From assembly GCA_030429545.1 (NCBI GenBank), contig JAUIFF010000009.1, positions 1 through 64,000 of the forward strand: DNA of 64,000 nucleotides. The letters run 5' to 3'. Under the pieces are notes generated by a model. The model had not been told where the DNA came from. It searched no databases and saw nothing but the letters and a program-made list of their open reading frames with translations. The stretch is from Polyangia bacterium. Its GTDB lineage: Bacteria; Myxococcota_A; Polyangia; Nannocystales; Nannocystaceae. Below, one piece after another: positions 51,049-59,538 of this stretch. Numbering within the stretch: position 1 is the first letter of the stretch; the number at the start of each line of letters is the position of its first letter. The position numbers were made by a program, and so were the translations under genes.

Positions 51049-52917
51049 ATGTCGGATGTCCCGCCCGAACCTGCTAGGTTTGCGAGGATGGCCGGCGAGC
51101 GCGATGCTGTGGACGAAACAGCGCAACAGGGTGGCGAAAAGGTAAACTCGTGGGCCCGGGTCCGGCGGCTGTTTACCTACGCCGGGCCGTACCGCGCGCG
51201 CCTGCTCGCGGCGATCATTTGCCTGTTTGGTGCCAGCAGCCTGGGGTTGGTCTATCCGTACTACTTTGGCGAGCTGGCCAATGCGGCGTTTAGCGGGGCG
51301 CTTGTCGGCGAAGGTGATATCGCGGCCGCACGTGCCGAGGTCACGGCGAGTACCTTGGTGTTGCTGGTCGTGTTCCTCGGCCAGGCGGTGTTTATCTTTT
51401 TTCGCCACTACCTCATGACCTGGCTCGGAGAGCGGGTGGTCGCCGACCTGCGGATCGACCTCTACCGTCATCTCACGACCATGCCGCAGACGTTTTTTTT
51501 GCAGACGCGCACGGGGGAGTTGCTGTCGCGGCTCGGGGACGATGTCACGCGGTTGCAGCACACGGTCGGGCAGGACCTCAGCATGGCTATCCGCAACACG
51601 CTCACGCTGATCGGCGGCGTGACGATCTTGCTGGTGACCAACCCCAAACTGACGTTGGCGATGTTGGTGGTTGTGCCGGCACTGGTGATCGCGGCCGGGA
51701 TTTGGAGCCGGATCATCCGCAAGCTGTCGCGCCAGGCCCAGGATGAGCTGGCGCAAGCGACAGGTCAGTTGCAAGAGGGGTTGGCGGCTATCGAAACGGT
51801 GCAGGCGTTTACCCGCGAGGACTTTGAGGTCGCGCGCTACGGCAGTGGCATCGAGCGCACGTTCTCGCTGTTTATCCGCCGCGCGTGGGCCCGCAGTTGG
51901 TTCTCGGCAGTGGTCTCGTTTTTGGCCTTTGCCGCGATCGCCGGAATTTTTTGGCTGGGCGGTTCGATGGTCCTCGACGGCGAGATCACTGCCGGCGACC
52001 TGACCTCGTTCATCTTCTACACCATGATGGTCGCGGGCTCGGTCGGGGCCCTGTCGGAGCTGTTTAGCGGCTTGCAGTCAACCCTGGGTGCGACGTCTCG
52101 CATCTTTGAAATCCTCGATGCGAAGCCGGCAATCGCCGACGCGCCGGATGCTGTGCAGCAACAAAACCTCCGTGGCGAAGTTGCGTTTGATAACGTGTCG
52201 TTTGCCTATGGCGACCGCGACAGTCCCGTGCTGCAGCAGGTGAGCTTTGCAGTGCACCCGGGCGAAGTTTGTGCTCTGGTCGGGCCGAGTGGCTCGGGCA
52301 AGACCACGCTCGGGCGCTTGTTGCTACGGTTTTGGGAGCCGAGCGAAGGTGCTGTCAAGGTCGATGGCCACGACATCCAAACCCTGCCGCTGGCCGAGTT
52401 GCGCGGGGTCTCGGCGGTCGTCAGCCAAGATCCGATTTTGTTTAGCGGCAGCATCCGCGACAATATTCGCTACGGTCGGCTCGAGGCGACCGAAGCCGAA
52501 ATTGTTGCAGCTGCAACGGCTGCCAACGCCGATGGCTTTATCCGCGAGTTTCCCGAGGGCTACGAGACGGTGGTCGGCGAGCGTGGGGTCAAGCTCAGCG
52601 GTGGCCAACGCCAACGGATCTCGATCGCGCGGGCGATTCTACGTGACCCAAAGATCCTGTTGCTCGACGAGGCGACCTCGGCACTCGACAGCGAGAGCGA
52701 GCACCTGGTGCAGGAGGCCCTCGAGAAGTTGCAAAAAGGGCGAACCACGCTGGTGATCGCCCACCGTCTCAGCACGATTCGCGATGCCGACAACATCGTG
52801 GTGCTCGACGGCGGGCGGGTGGTCGAGCAGGGGCGGCACGCCGATTTGATGGCAGCTGAGGGGATTTACGCCCGGCTTGTGGCCCGCCAAACACTCGAGC
52901 AATCCGACCGCGCGTAG
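51049..52917 (+). CDS. ABC exporter, MsbA/ABCB-type half transporter
   Basis: 622 residues: six-helix membrane domain (about 35-340, with GDDVTRLQHTVGQDLS and EGLAAIETVQAF coupling segments) fused to an ATPase: Walker A GPSGSGKTT near 411, Q-loop VSQDPILFSGSIRDNI, signature LSGGQRQR near 516, Walker B ILLLDEATSALD near 535, H-loop IAHRLST. Works as a dimer; lipid, peptide or drug export. Homologues next to RiPP genes can export peptides, and a His-Gly-Ser-repeat peptide gene lies just downstream, convergent; a link is speculative. Confidence 0.93.
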   Translation: MSDVPPEPARFARMAGERDAVDETAQQGGEKVNSWARVRRLFTYAGPYRARLLAAIICLFGASSLGLVYPYYFGELANAAFSGALVGEGDIAAARAEVTASTLVLLVVFLGQAVFIFFRHYLMTWLGERVVADLRIDLYRHLTTMPQTFFLQTRTGELLSRLGDDVTRLQHTVGQDLSMAIRNTLTLIGGVTILLVTNPKLTLAMLVVVPALVIAAGIWSRIIRKLSRQAQDELAQATGQLQEGLAAIETVQAFTREDFEVARYGSGIERTFSLFIRRAWARSWFSAVVSFLAFAAIAGIFWLGGSMVLDGEITAGDLTSFIFYTMMVAGSVGALSELFSGLQSTLGATSRIFEILDAKPAIADAPDAVQQQNLRGEVAFDNVSFAYGDRDSPVLQQVSFAVHPGEVCALVGPSGSGKTTLGRLLLRFWEPSEGAVKVDGHDIQTLPLAELRGVSAVVSQDPILFSGSIRDNIRYGRLEATEAEIVAAATAANADGFIREFPEGYETVVGERGVKLSGGQRQRISIARAILRDPKILLLDEATSALDSESEHLVQEALEKLQKGRTTLVIAHRLSTIRDADNIVVLDGGRVVEQGRHADLMAAEGIYARLVARQTLEQSDRA

Positions 52918-53030
52918 CTGGGTTTTGCGACGAGCAAGATTTCGAGCAGCCCATGCGTGCGGCAGTCACCCGCGGCGATCGTCGCCAGGCCTGTAGTAAG
53001 GCTTGACAACACATCGGTCGCGTTCCGACG

Positions 53031-53046
53031 ATTAGTTGTGTCTACA
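53031..53046. repeat. ATTAGTTGTG plus TGTGTCTACA at a convergent junction
   Basis: Relaxed dispersed motif TGTGTCTACA (53037-53046) following ATTAGTTG, between the ABC exporter stop and the repeat-peptide stop. The same ATTAGTTGTGT occurs at 3911 between another convergent pair. Confidence 0.45.
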
Positions 53047-53054
53047 ACGAGTTC

Positions 53055-53348
53055 CTACCAGGACCCGTGGCTGCCGTGGCTACCGTGACTGCCGTGGCTG
53101 CCGTGGCTGCCGTGGCTGCCGTGGCTGCCGTGACTGCCGTGACTGCCGTGGCTTCCGTGGCTGCAGTGGGTGGGTTCGCCCAGCAGCTCGGCCATCACGG
53201 CATTGCGCTCCACCCCAGTTTGGGCGTCGGCGTAGACCCGCGCGCGATCGGAAATCGCCCGTTGGTTCGCGTTGAGAATTGAGCCCGCGCGCTGTTTGAG
53301 ACTCGGAAGCTCAATTGTTTCCACTGGTTTTTCGGTTTTAGAAGCCAT
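53055..53348 (-). CDS. Small protein ending in 11 Ser-His-Gly repeats (His-Xaa-Ser-like precursor candidate)
   Basis: 97 residues from the ATG at 53348. An N-terminal 60-residue charged, helical part (TIELPSLKQRAGSILNANQR, ISDRARVYADAQTGVERN, MAELLGEPTHC) resembles a leader; the C-terminus is Cys then eleven Ser-His-Gly units and a final Gly-Ser-Trp region. Shifted by one, the units are His-Gly-Ser, recalling the His-Xaa-Ser repeats of HxsA peptides, which are matured by radical SAM enzymes. A radical SAM gene lies 1.85 kb away in the divergent operon. Metal binding by the His array is an alternative. Repeat units are 9 bp at DNA level, so copy number could vary by slippage. Confidence 0.72.
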   Translation of the reverse strand: MASKTEKPVETIELPSLKQRAGSILNANQRAISDRARVYADAQTGVERNAVMAELLGEPTHCSHGSHGSHGSHGSHGSHGSHGSHGSHGSHGSHGSW

Positions 53349-53602
53349 GGAGACGAAATCCTGCGCGAGGCGCGAGCGAATCCTAACACGGCCAGCCGGC
53401 ACGCGAAAACCACCCGGGTCTGCCGAGGCCTGTGTACGTGCGCGGAACCAGACAGACTGTGCCCACGACCCCGATCCGGGCCCGTGGGTGTGAGGTTTTG
53501 CCTGATCGATTGCGCCCGTGGCGGAGAGGTCACGGGTGTGCGTGTCGGTGCAAGAGGTTTGTTAACCTCGAGCAATGGGGCACCGCGACACATCGCTTGC
53601 CT

Positions 53603-53637
53603 GCGAGAAAAACCACGGCTCCCACGGGTTTTCTCGC
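53603..53637. promoter_or_regulatory. Hairpin in the 377-bp divergent gap
   Basis: GCGAGAAAA (53603-53611) pairs with TTTTCTCGC (53629-53637), with CC/GG inside, upstream of the anchor-L lipoprotein. It could be an attenuator, operator or leader hairpin. The rest of the gap between the repeat-peptide and lipoprotein starts holds no other gene I can support. Confidence 0.45.
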
Positions 53638-53725
53638 CTGCCAAACCATGATGCGCTTGCCAAAATCTGCCGGGCCTTCGAGCCTTGGTCCTACGTCCTA
53701 CATCCTGTCGATTGGAGTTGCTGCC

Positions 53726-55186
53726 ATGTTCCAAACCTATTTTGAGTTTTCGTCGCGCCGGCTTTTGTGTGTCGCGTGCCTGTTGATGGTTGGCTGCAGC
53801 TCCGGGGGCGACGAGACCGACGGGTCGACAACGTCGGTCACCACCGCGACGACGACGGGTACGCCGACGACCGAGTCGGGGGAGACGGTCGAAACAACGG
53901 CAGACCCGACAACCGAAGACCCAACGACGACGACGACCGAAGACCCGACCGGGAGTGAGTCCGACTCTGATTCGACGACCACCGACGGCCCGACAACCAC
54001 CACCGAGTCTGAAACCGAGGACCCGACAACGACGACGGGCGAGCCCGGTTGCGGCAACGGTGTGCTCGAGGAGGACCTCGGGGAACTTTGCGACGGCGAC
54101 GAGTTTGCGGTTTACAAGTGCAAGGACCTCGACCCGCAAAAGTACTCGTCGGGCGATCTCAAGTGCACGATTCTGTGTAAATACGACTATACCGACTGCG
54201 AGCAGATTCCCTGCCTCGCGCCCGACCCGGCTGACCACCTCCCATGCGACGACGACTCGGACGAGTTCTTACACGCGATCGGGATCAACTGCTTTGAGGT
54301 TGACCCCCAGCTGTACAACGCTGAGAACTCGCTGTACGCCTCGAATTTTGTCCTGCTCTCGCCCGACGAGACGGCGTGGCGGGTGGTCAAGCAGTTCGGG
54401 ACCCACTACGAGGGTAACGTGCCGTTTTGGAGCCCGACCGAGGGCGACCGGTTTTTGCTGGTGAGTAACGGTTCGTTCCCCGCGGTCGACCTCAACGGGC
54501 GGCTGACGGCTCCGCAGGGTAGTGCCCAATCCGGTGGTAATACAAATAACGACAACCCCAGCAACGTGATGGTGCTGCCCGGCGACATGACGCCACAGCA
54601 GGGTAGCAACAACGGCGACGGCGGGACTCCCTTTATGGATTGCGACGGCATGGGTGATTGTTCGGACACCCTCGACGCCCAGTGGAACCTCGGGGCCAAG
54701 GTCGCCCACGATGTCATCTACTTTGAGTTCACCATGAAGGTGCCCGACGGGACCTTTGGCTACGAGTTCGACTTTGCGTTCTTCTCAGCCGAGTACCCCG
54801 AGTTTGCCAGCGAGGATGCCAGCTACAACGATTTTACCGTGGTCTGGTCGGTGAGCGAGAGCTACACCGGCAACGTCGCGTTCTTGTTTGACGAAGACGA
54901 CAACGCCCAGCCGCTCACGGTTACGGCACTGGCGTCCAATGGCCTGATCGAGTTTGGCCCGAACGATCCGCAACTCAACGGCACCGGGTACGATGCGGTC
55001 GGTGGCTCGACCAACTGGATCGGCGTGCTCGGGTCGGCGGTCCCCAAGGAGAACATCACGCTGTCGTTCACCGTGTTCGACAAGGTCGACGCCGAAATCA
55101 ACACCGCGCTCGCCCTCGACAACTTCCGTTGGAGCTGTGGCGGCTGCGATATCTCCCAGGTCGACAGCTGCGGCGTGGTTGAGTAA
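53726..55186 (+). CDS. Lipoprotein with choice-of-anchor L domain
   Basis: 486 residues. Lipobox MVGC is followed by a ~95-residue Thr/Glu/Ser/Pro linker, a short Cys-rich stretch (CGNGVLEEDLGELCDGD), and a C-terminal domain of the choice-of-anchor L family, shown by FDFAFFSAEYPEFASEDASYNDFTVVW and an ALDNFRW-type ending. A disulfide-rich surface protein is expected; function unknown. ATG preceded by GGAG. The radical SAM gene begins 11 bp after its stop, so they form an operon; the lipoprotein could be a modification substrate or carrier. Confidence 0.82.
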   Translation: MFQTYFEFSSRRLLCVACLLMVGCSSGGDETDGSTTSVTTATTTGTPTTESGETVETTADPTTEDPTTTTTEDPTGSESDSDSTTTDGPTTTTESETEDPTTTTGEPGCGNGVLEEDLGELCDGDEFAVYKCKDLDPQKYSSGDLKCTILCKYDYTDCEQIPCLAPDPADHLPCDDDSDEFLHAIGINCFEVDPQLYNAENSLYASNFVLLSPDETAWRVVKQFGTHYEGNVPFWSPTEGDRFLLVSNGSFPAVDLNGRLTAPQGSAQSGGNTNNDNPSNVMVLPGDMTPQQGSNNGDGGTPFMDCDGMGDCSDTLDAQWNLGAKVAHDVIYFEFTMKVPDGTFGYEFDFAFFSAEYPEFASEDASYNDFTVVWSVSESYTGNVAFLFDEDDNAQPLTVTALASNGLIEFGPNDPQLNGTGYDAVGGSTNWIGVLGSAVPKENITLSFTVFDKVDAEINTALALDNFRWSCGGCDISQVDSCGVVE

Positions 55187-55197
55187 AACGGCTGTAG

Positions 55198-56382
55198 ATG
55201 GCGAACATCGGCTACATCCAGGTGGTTCGCCACTGCAACCACTTCTGCGGGTTTTGCTCGAACCCGACAACCCCGTACACCCACGACTTTGCCTCGATGA
55301 AGGTGCTGGTCGACGACTTTGTCGAGCGCGGCTACTTCGGCGTGATTTTGACGGGCGGCGAGCCGACGCTCCATCCCGAACTGCCAAAGATCGCCCGTTA
55401 TGCGACCGAGTGTGGGTTGCACGTCCGCATGATCACCAACGGCTGGCGGCTCAGCGACCGCAAGTTTGCCAAGGCCCTGGCCGAGGCCGGGCTGCAGCTG
55501 GTGCATATCTCGATTTACTCGATCGACCCCGAGGTCGAGGCCAAGTTGCGCGGGGTCGAGGGTACGCTCGACAAGGCCTTCGCCGCGATCGACAACGCCG
55601 CTGAGTTTGGCATTGAGGTCAACATCAATTGTGTGATCAACAAACTCAATGCGACGCATCTCGATGCCAACATTCGCTACTTTCTGCGGCGTCACCCGCA
55701 TATCCGCCACTTTGTGTGGAACAATCTCGACCCGTCGATGGGCCGCGCTGAGGTCAACCAAGACCAGTTCACCCCGCGCCTAGCCGACTTTGAGTTGTCG
55801 CTTTATCGGGCGCTGCGGTTGCTGCATCGCAGCGGTCGGAGCTTTCGCGTCGAGAAGGTCCCGCTTTGTTACATGACAGACTTTGCGTGGGCGAGCACCG
55901 AGACCCGTAAAATCGTCAAGGGCGAGGAGCGGATCGTCCACTTCTTGGACGCCAAACAAACCGTGCGCCAGACCGACTGGGGGCACATTTACAGCGATGC
56001 CTGCCAGGTTTGTAGCCTCCGGGAAATCTGTGGCGGGCTGTTTGACCGCGGCAATGCCTACGATCCGGGCGAGCTTTACCCGGTGTTTGTCGAGCGCGAT
56101 GCCGTGGTCCAAAAGATCATCAGCGACCCCGCCGACCCGAGCTACAAACTGCGCACGCTGGCCGCCTGGCGCCAGGACTTTGAGGCTCGCCTGCAACAGG
56201 CCCGGGCGCTACCTAGCCGGCCAGACGATGAAATGCCCCCGGCCGAGATGCGTGTACAAGGAAACCTGCAGGTCGGCAAGGTGACCGAGCGCGGGCAAAA
56301 GCTCTACACGGCCAAGCGCCGCAGCGAGTCGCGCAAGGCCGACAAGCTCGGCGTCAAGATGGAACACGGCGCCAAGCAGTAG
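55198..56382 (+). CDS. Radical SAM enzyme with C-terminal auxiliary-cluster Cys motif
   Basis: 394 residues. The CxxxCxxC motif (HCNHFCGFC, Cys13/17/20) binds the SAM [4Fe-4S] cluster; GGEPTLHPEL and ITNGWRLSD complete the barrel. A C-terminal CQVCSLREICGG near residue 269, with an earlier Cys in VPLCYM, looks like a SPASM/twitch-type auxiliary cluster site, typical of peptide-modifying enzymes. The Lys-rich C-terminal 60 residues are probably disordered. Co-operonic with the anchor-L lipoprotein. Substrate not shown; the His-Gly-Ser peptide is the nearest candidate. Confidence 0.87.
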   Translation: MANIGYIQVVRHCNHFCGFCSNPTTPYTHDFASMKVLVDDFVERGYFGVILTGGEPTLHPELPKIARYATECGLHVRMITNGWRLSDRKFAKALAEAGLQLVHISIYSIDPEVEAKLRGVEGTLDKAFAAIDNAAEFGIEVNINCVINKLNATHLDANIRYFLRRHPHIRHFVWNNLDPSMGRAEVNQDQFTPRLADFELSLYRALRLLHRSGRSFRVEKVPLCYMTDFAWASTETRKIVKGEERIVHFLDAKQTVRQTDWGHIYSDACQVCSLREICGGLFDRGNAYDPGELYPVFVERDAVVQKIISDPADPSYKLRTLAAWRQDFEARLQQARALPSRPDDEMPPAEMRVQGNLQVGKVTERGQKLYTAKRRSESRKADKLGVKMEHGAKQ

Positions 56383-56384
56383 CG

Positions 56385-56394
56385 TGTGTATACA
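56385..56394. repeat. Relaxed dispersed motif TGTGTATACA at a convergent junction
   Basis: Fills half of the 21-bp gap between the radical SAM stop and the convergent CoA-transferase/racemase stop; also contains the ungapped palindrome TGTATACA. Confidence 0.45.
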
Positions 56395-56403
56395 ACGAGC
56401 CTG

Positions 56404-57576
56404 TTAGGTCGGCGGGGTATTGCCGGCCACGCCAAATTCCGCGAGCACATCCCGGGTATGCGCACCGAGGGCAGGGACTGGCCGGTCCGGCGTGCGCGAG
56501 ACCGACGGCAGGGTCGGCCCGACGCCAGAGATCGTTGAGCCATCGGGCATCGGCGTTTGTTCGAGCAGCCCACTGCCGACCAACTGGGGCTCGTGCAGGG
56601 CATCGGCGAGGTCGTGGATCGGGGTCACAGGCAACCCGGTGGGGGCGAGCACGTCGAGCCAGTGTTGCCGCGGGTGGCTGGCGAACTTTGCTTCGAGCCG
56701 GGCGATGGCGCGTTGCCCTGGCTCGCCAGCATCGAGACCAGCGGCCGCCAGCTCAGGGCATTGCATCGCCGCTGTGAGGCCAAACCAAAACTTTGGTTCG
56801 AGGCAGCCGACCATCAGTTTTTTGCCATCCTGGCAGGTGTAGGCGCGATAACACGGGCGTGTGCCACCGAGCAGGTCGGTGACAAATGGAGGGTTGTTGC
56901 TCGCGCGTTCGGCCCACGGCCAGGTCATAAACTGCATGGGACCCGACATCAGTGGCTGGGTGACATGTCCCCCGCGCCCGGTGGTTGCCCGGCGTAGGAG
57001 CGCGGCCAACAGCGCTGTGCAGGCGAGGGTGCCCGCGGTGATGTCGGCAAACTGGACCCCGGGTATTTGTTGACTATGCAACAGGCTCGAAAGCCCGGCT
57101 AGGCCAACAAAGTTCATGTCGTGGCCAATCGCGCCTGCGCGTGCCGGATCGCTGTGGACAAACCCGGGCAGGGAGCAGGTGATCAACCGTTGATTGGCCG
57201 CCCGCAGGTCGGGCAAGGCAAGTCCCCAGCGGGTCAGTGTCCCCGGGCGAAAACTCTCGATCAAAAGGTCGGCCCTGGCCGCGAGAGCCCGCAGCGCGGC
57301 CGCTCCCTCGGGGTCGCGGAGGTTGAGTGCGACCGACTCTGCCCCGCGAAAGAATACGCAAAACCCCACTCCGGTACCACCGACGAGGGGAGGGGTGGAG
57401 CGCATCATGTCGCCGGTTCGCGGATCTTCGACCTTGATCAGGCGGGCGCCTAGGTCGAGTAGCATGCGTCCGAGGACAGCCCCGGGCAGCATGCGCGAGC
57501 AGTCGACAACGGTGAGGCCGGCGAGGGGCAGGGGGTCGTTTGTATCTACATGGTCTGCCATGGGGAGCACGCGCAT
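56404..57576 (-). CDS. CaiB/BaiF family III CoA-transferase or alpha-methylacyl-CoA racemase
   Basis: About 390 residues. GLTVVDCSRMLPGAVLGRMLLDLGARLIKVEDPRTGD opens the family III fold; RADLLIESFRPGTLTRWGL follows; IGHDMNFVGLAG carries the His-Asp pair seen in alpha-methylacyl-CoA racemases (GHDINY type), and GVQFADITAG the second acid. These favour racemase (2-methylacyl-CoA epimerisation) over CoA transfer. ATG at 57576 or 57561. The dispersed palindrome TGTATCTACA (57541) lies on the codons for HVDT near the N-terminus. Confidence 0.85.
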   Translation of the reverse strand: MRVLPMADHVDTNDPLPLAGLTVVDCSRMLPGAVLGRMLLDLGARLIKVEDPRTGDMMRSTPPLVGGTGVGFCVFFRGAESVALNLRDPEGAAALRALAARADLLIESFRPGTLTRWGLALPDLRAANQRLITCSLPGFVHSDPARAGAIGHDMNFVGLAGLSSLLHSQQIPGVQFADITAGTLACTALLAALLRRATTGRGGHVTQPLMSGPMQFMTWPWAERASNNPPFVTDLLGGTRPCYRAYTCQDGKKLMVGCLEPKFWFGLTAAMQCPELAAAGLDAGEPGQRAIARLEAKFASHPRQHWLDVLAPTGLPVTPIHDLADALHEPQLVGSGLLEQTPMPDGSTISGVGPTLPSVSRTPDRPVPALGAHTRDVLAEFGVAGNTPPT

Positions 57577-57650
57577 CACAGCACACTTCGGACCGCCGTG
57601 CTACGTCGCCGGCACAGGAGCACGACGCACTCGAACGGTTGCGCATGGCG

Positions 57651-57742
57651 AATGCACGCGGCCCTGAGAAGCTCGGGCACGCGATCGTCTCACCAACCGT
57701 GGGGCTGCACAGGACAAATGCACGCGGCCCGGAGAAGCTCGG
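57651..57742. repeat. Pair of 26-bp direct repeats
   Basis: AATGCACGCGGCCC.GAGAAGCTCGG occurs at 57651-57676 and 57717-57742, 66 bp apart with one difference, between the racemase start and the coaE stop. GAGAAGC recalls the family R element, so this may be a relic of it. Confidence 0.75.
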
Positions 57743-57743
57743 A

Positions 57744-58370
57744 CTAGAGTTCTTGCACGCCGTCGTCGTCCTTGAGGGGCCTTAGGTATTCGCGGAGCAT
57801 CTTCTCGACGGATTGCTGGAGGTCGACGAGGTCGCCGTCGTTGACAATGAGGTAGTCGGCTTTTTTGCGCCGCGTTGCCTCGTCGATTTGGGCGTCGATT
57901 CGCCGACGAACCTCTGATGGGCGCAGTTTGCTGCGGGCAATCACCCGTTCGATACGCACCGGCTCGCTGGCGGTCACGACAATCACCCCGTCGACCGTGT
58001 GCTCGAGGTTGTTCTCAAATAACAGGGGAATCTCGTAGACGAGTTGGGTATTGCCGGCCTGTTCGAGGACTTCTTTGACCTCGATAAAGCGCTCGCGGAT
58101 GAGTGGATGCAACATCGCTTCGAGTTGCTTGCGCTTGGCCGGATCTGAGAACACAACGGTTGCAAGCTTTCCGCGGTCGAGCTCGCCGTTGTCACCGAGG
58201 ACTTCCGAGCCAAACGTCTCGACGACTTCAGCGAGCCCACGGGTTCCGGGGGCAACCACCATGCGCGAGAGCTCGTCCGCGGAAATGACGGGAACGCCAT
58301 ACTTCTCGATGAGTGAAGCGACCGTTGATTTGCCGCTGCCGATCCCGCCTGTCAGTCCAAAGACTTGCAT
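57744..58370 (-). CDS. coaE: Dephospho-CoA kinase
   Basis: Last step of CoA synthesis: ATP-dependent phosphorylation of the 3'-OH of dephospho-CoA. 208 residues: P-loop GLTGGIGSGKST (6-17), ISADELSR, LHPLIRERF, VYEIPLLFENNLEHTVDGVIVV and RIDAQ...KKADYLIVNDG are all family signatures. A standard-size CoaE. It stands alone; 26-bp direct repeats lie directly after its stop. Confidence 0.96.
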   Translation of the reverse strand: MQVFGLTGGIGSGKSTVASLIEKYGVPVISADELSRMVVAPGTRGLAEVVETFGSEVLGDNGELDRGKLATVVFSDPAKRKQLEAMLHPLIRERFIEVKEVLEQAGNTQLVYEIPLLFENNLEHTVDGVIVVTASEPVRIERVIARSKLRPSEVRRRIDAQIDEATRRKKADYLIVNDGDLVDLQQSVEKMLREYLRPLKDDDGVQEL

Positions 58371-58469
58371 CGCTCAAGCGTACCGTGTCCGCGGGCGCAC
58401 ACTTGGCAGACCACATCGCCACACGCGAACATCTTTGCGCACTTCGTGAGTTTGCTTGGCCGGTCTGTC

Positions 58470-58497
58470 TTGACATGTAGCAGTGGTGCGCGATAAG
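58470..58497 (+). promoter_or_regulatory. Sigma70-like promoter of the acidic-tail lipoprotein
   Basis: TTGACA (58470-58475), 16-bp spacer, GATAAG (58492-58497); 87 bp before the lipoprotein ATG. A perfect -35 box with a moderate -10 fits a strongly expressed gene. Confidence 0.5.
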
Positions 58498-58584
58498 CGG
58501 CTAGTCAAATTCAATGTGCGCAATTGCGACAATGAACCGGCCGTCACGGCCACACGACTCGATCGATCAGTAGAAGTGAAGACC

Positions 58585-59433
58585 ATGAAACGATTCTCCA
58601 AGTTCCTCCTGAGCTGTATGCTCCTCGGTTCTGTGGCAGTTGTCCCCACCGGTTGTGGTGGCGGCGGTGGTGGCGGAAGCATGACGCCCCCGGCAGCACC
58701 GGAGTACGAAAACCCCTACGACGAGCTCAAAGATATGCCGGCTCAAATCGACGCCCAGGTCAAGTGGGTGACCGCGCCGATCGACGAGGCCCATGCTGCT
58801 GGTGCCGAGTTTAAAGCCCTCGCCAGCGAGCTCGAGCTTTCGGCCGAGCAGATCACCGCCCTGGGCACCGCTTCGTTCAAGGACGGCAAGGTTGAGATCA
58901 GCGCAGACCTCAATGTCGATGTTGAAGCCAAGGCCAAGCTCGAGGCTGCCCTCGACAAAATCGCCAAGGTGTCGGCAGATCTCAAGACCATTCCCAAGCG
59001 CGCCACCAAGGTGACTTTGAAGCTTGGTAAGTACCCCCTCAAGGTGCCTGGTCTGGCCAAGAAAGCCACCGCTCACCTCAAGGCCGAACTCGAGTCCGCA
59101 GCCGCAGAGGCCAAGGGCGAAATCGAAGGCAAGATCACCGGTGTTGTGGACTTGCAGTCGGAGATCATCGCCAAGGCCAAGGGCTCGGTCGACGAGGTCA
59201 AGGGTCTCCCGGCCGCAAGCGCTGAGGACATCAAGCAGCTCGGTCTTGCGTTCGCCGGCCAAGCTGAGTTCAAAGCTTCCGCCGGTGGCGAGGTTTCGGC
59301 TGATGCCGAGGCCGATGCCGATGCCGAGGCCGACGCGGACCTCGAGGCCGAGGCCGGTGCAGAGGCCGACGCCGAGGCTGGTGCCGACGCCGAGGCTGAG
59401 GGTGGTGAAGAAGCTGACGAAGCTTCCGAGTAA
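58585..59433 (+). CDS. Abundant-type lipoprotein with acidic Ala/Asp/Glu tail
   Basis: 282 residues. Signal with lipobox VPTGC and a Gly run, then a helical Lys/Ala/Glu-rich middle (DVEAKAKLEAALDKIAKVSADL, AKKATAHLKAELESAAAEAKGE) and a C-terminal ~45-residue tail of DAEADADAE type. I know no function; the plan suggests a periplasmic coiled-coil or Lpp-like structural lipoprotein. Its own promoter, good ribosome site and strong terminator, and even codon choice, point to high monocistronic expression. Start at 58585 because the signal peptide begins there. Confidence 0.8.
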   Translation: MKRFSKFLLSCMLLGSVAVVPTGCGGGGGGGSMTPPAAPEYENPYDELKDMPAQIDAQVKWVTAPIDEAHAAGAEFKALASELELSAEQITALGTASFKDGKVEISADLNVDVEAKAKLEAALDKIAKVSADLKTIPKRATKVTLKLGKYPLKVPGLAKKATAHLKAELESAAAEAKGEIEGKITGVVDLQSEIIAKAKGSVDEVKGLPAASAEDIKQLGLAFAGQAEFKASAGGEVSADAEADADAEADADLEAEAGAEADAEAGADAEAEGGEEADEASE

Positions 59434-59452
59434 TTCCTACTCTCCCAACGCT

Positions 59453-59489
59453 AAAGAGCGCGTCTTAACCGACGCGTTCTTTTTATTTT
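59453..59489 (+). terminator. Rho-independent terminator after the acidic-tail lipoprotein
   Basis: AAAGAGCGCGTC, loop TTAACC, GACGCGTTCTTTTTATTTT: a 12-bp stem, one G-T pair, followed by a T-rich run. Strong. Confidence 0.93.
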
Positions 59490-59538
59490 AAGAGGGCCCA
59501 GGCCAAAGCCTCGGACGGGATACGGTATCCTCCCGCCA

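Noticed and set aside
53067..53282. Plus-strand Val/Ala repeat frame opposite the Ser-His-Gly repeats
   Set aside because: The minus strand has an ATG, a complex N-terminal part and a repeat tail ending at a stop; the plus reading is only the complement of the 9-bp repeats.
53195..54238. A 347-codon minus-strand frame across the repeat-peptide/lipoprotein gap
   Set aside because: It overlaps the N-terminal part of the repeat-peptide gene in another frame and the lipoprotein signal and linker antisense; composition is that of a shadow frame.
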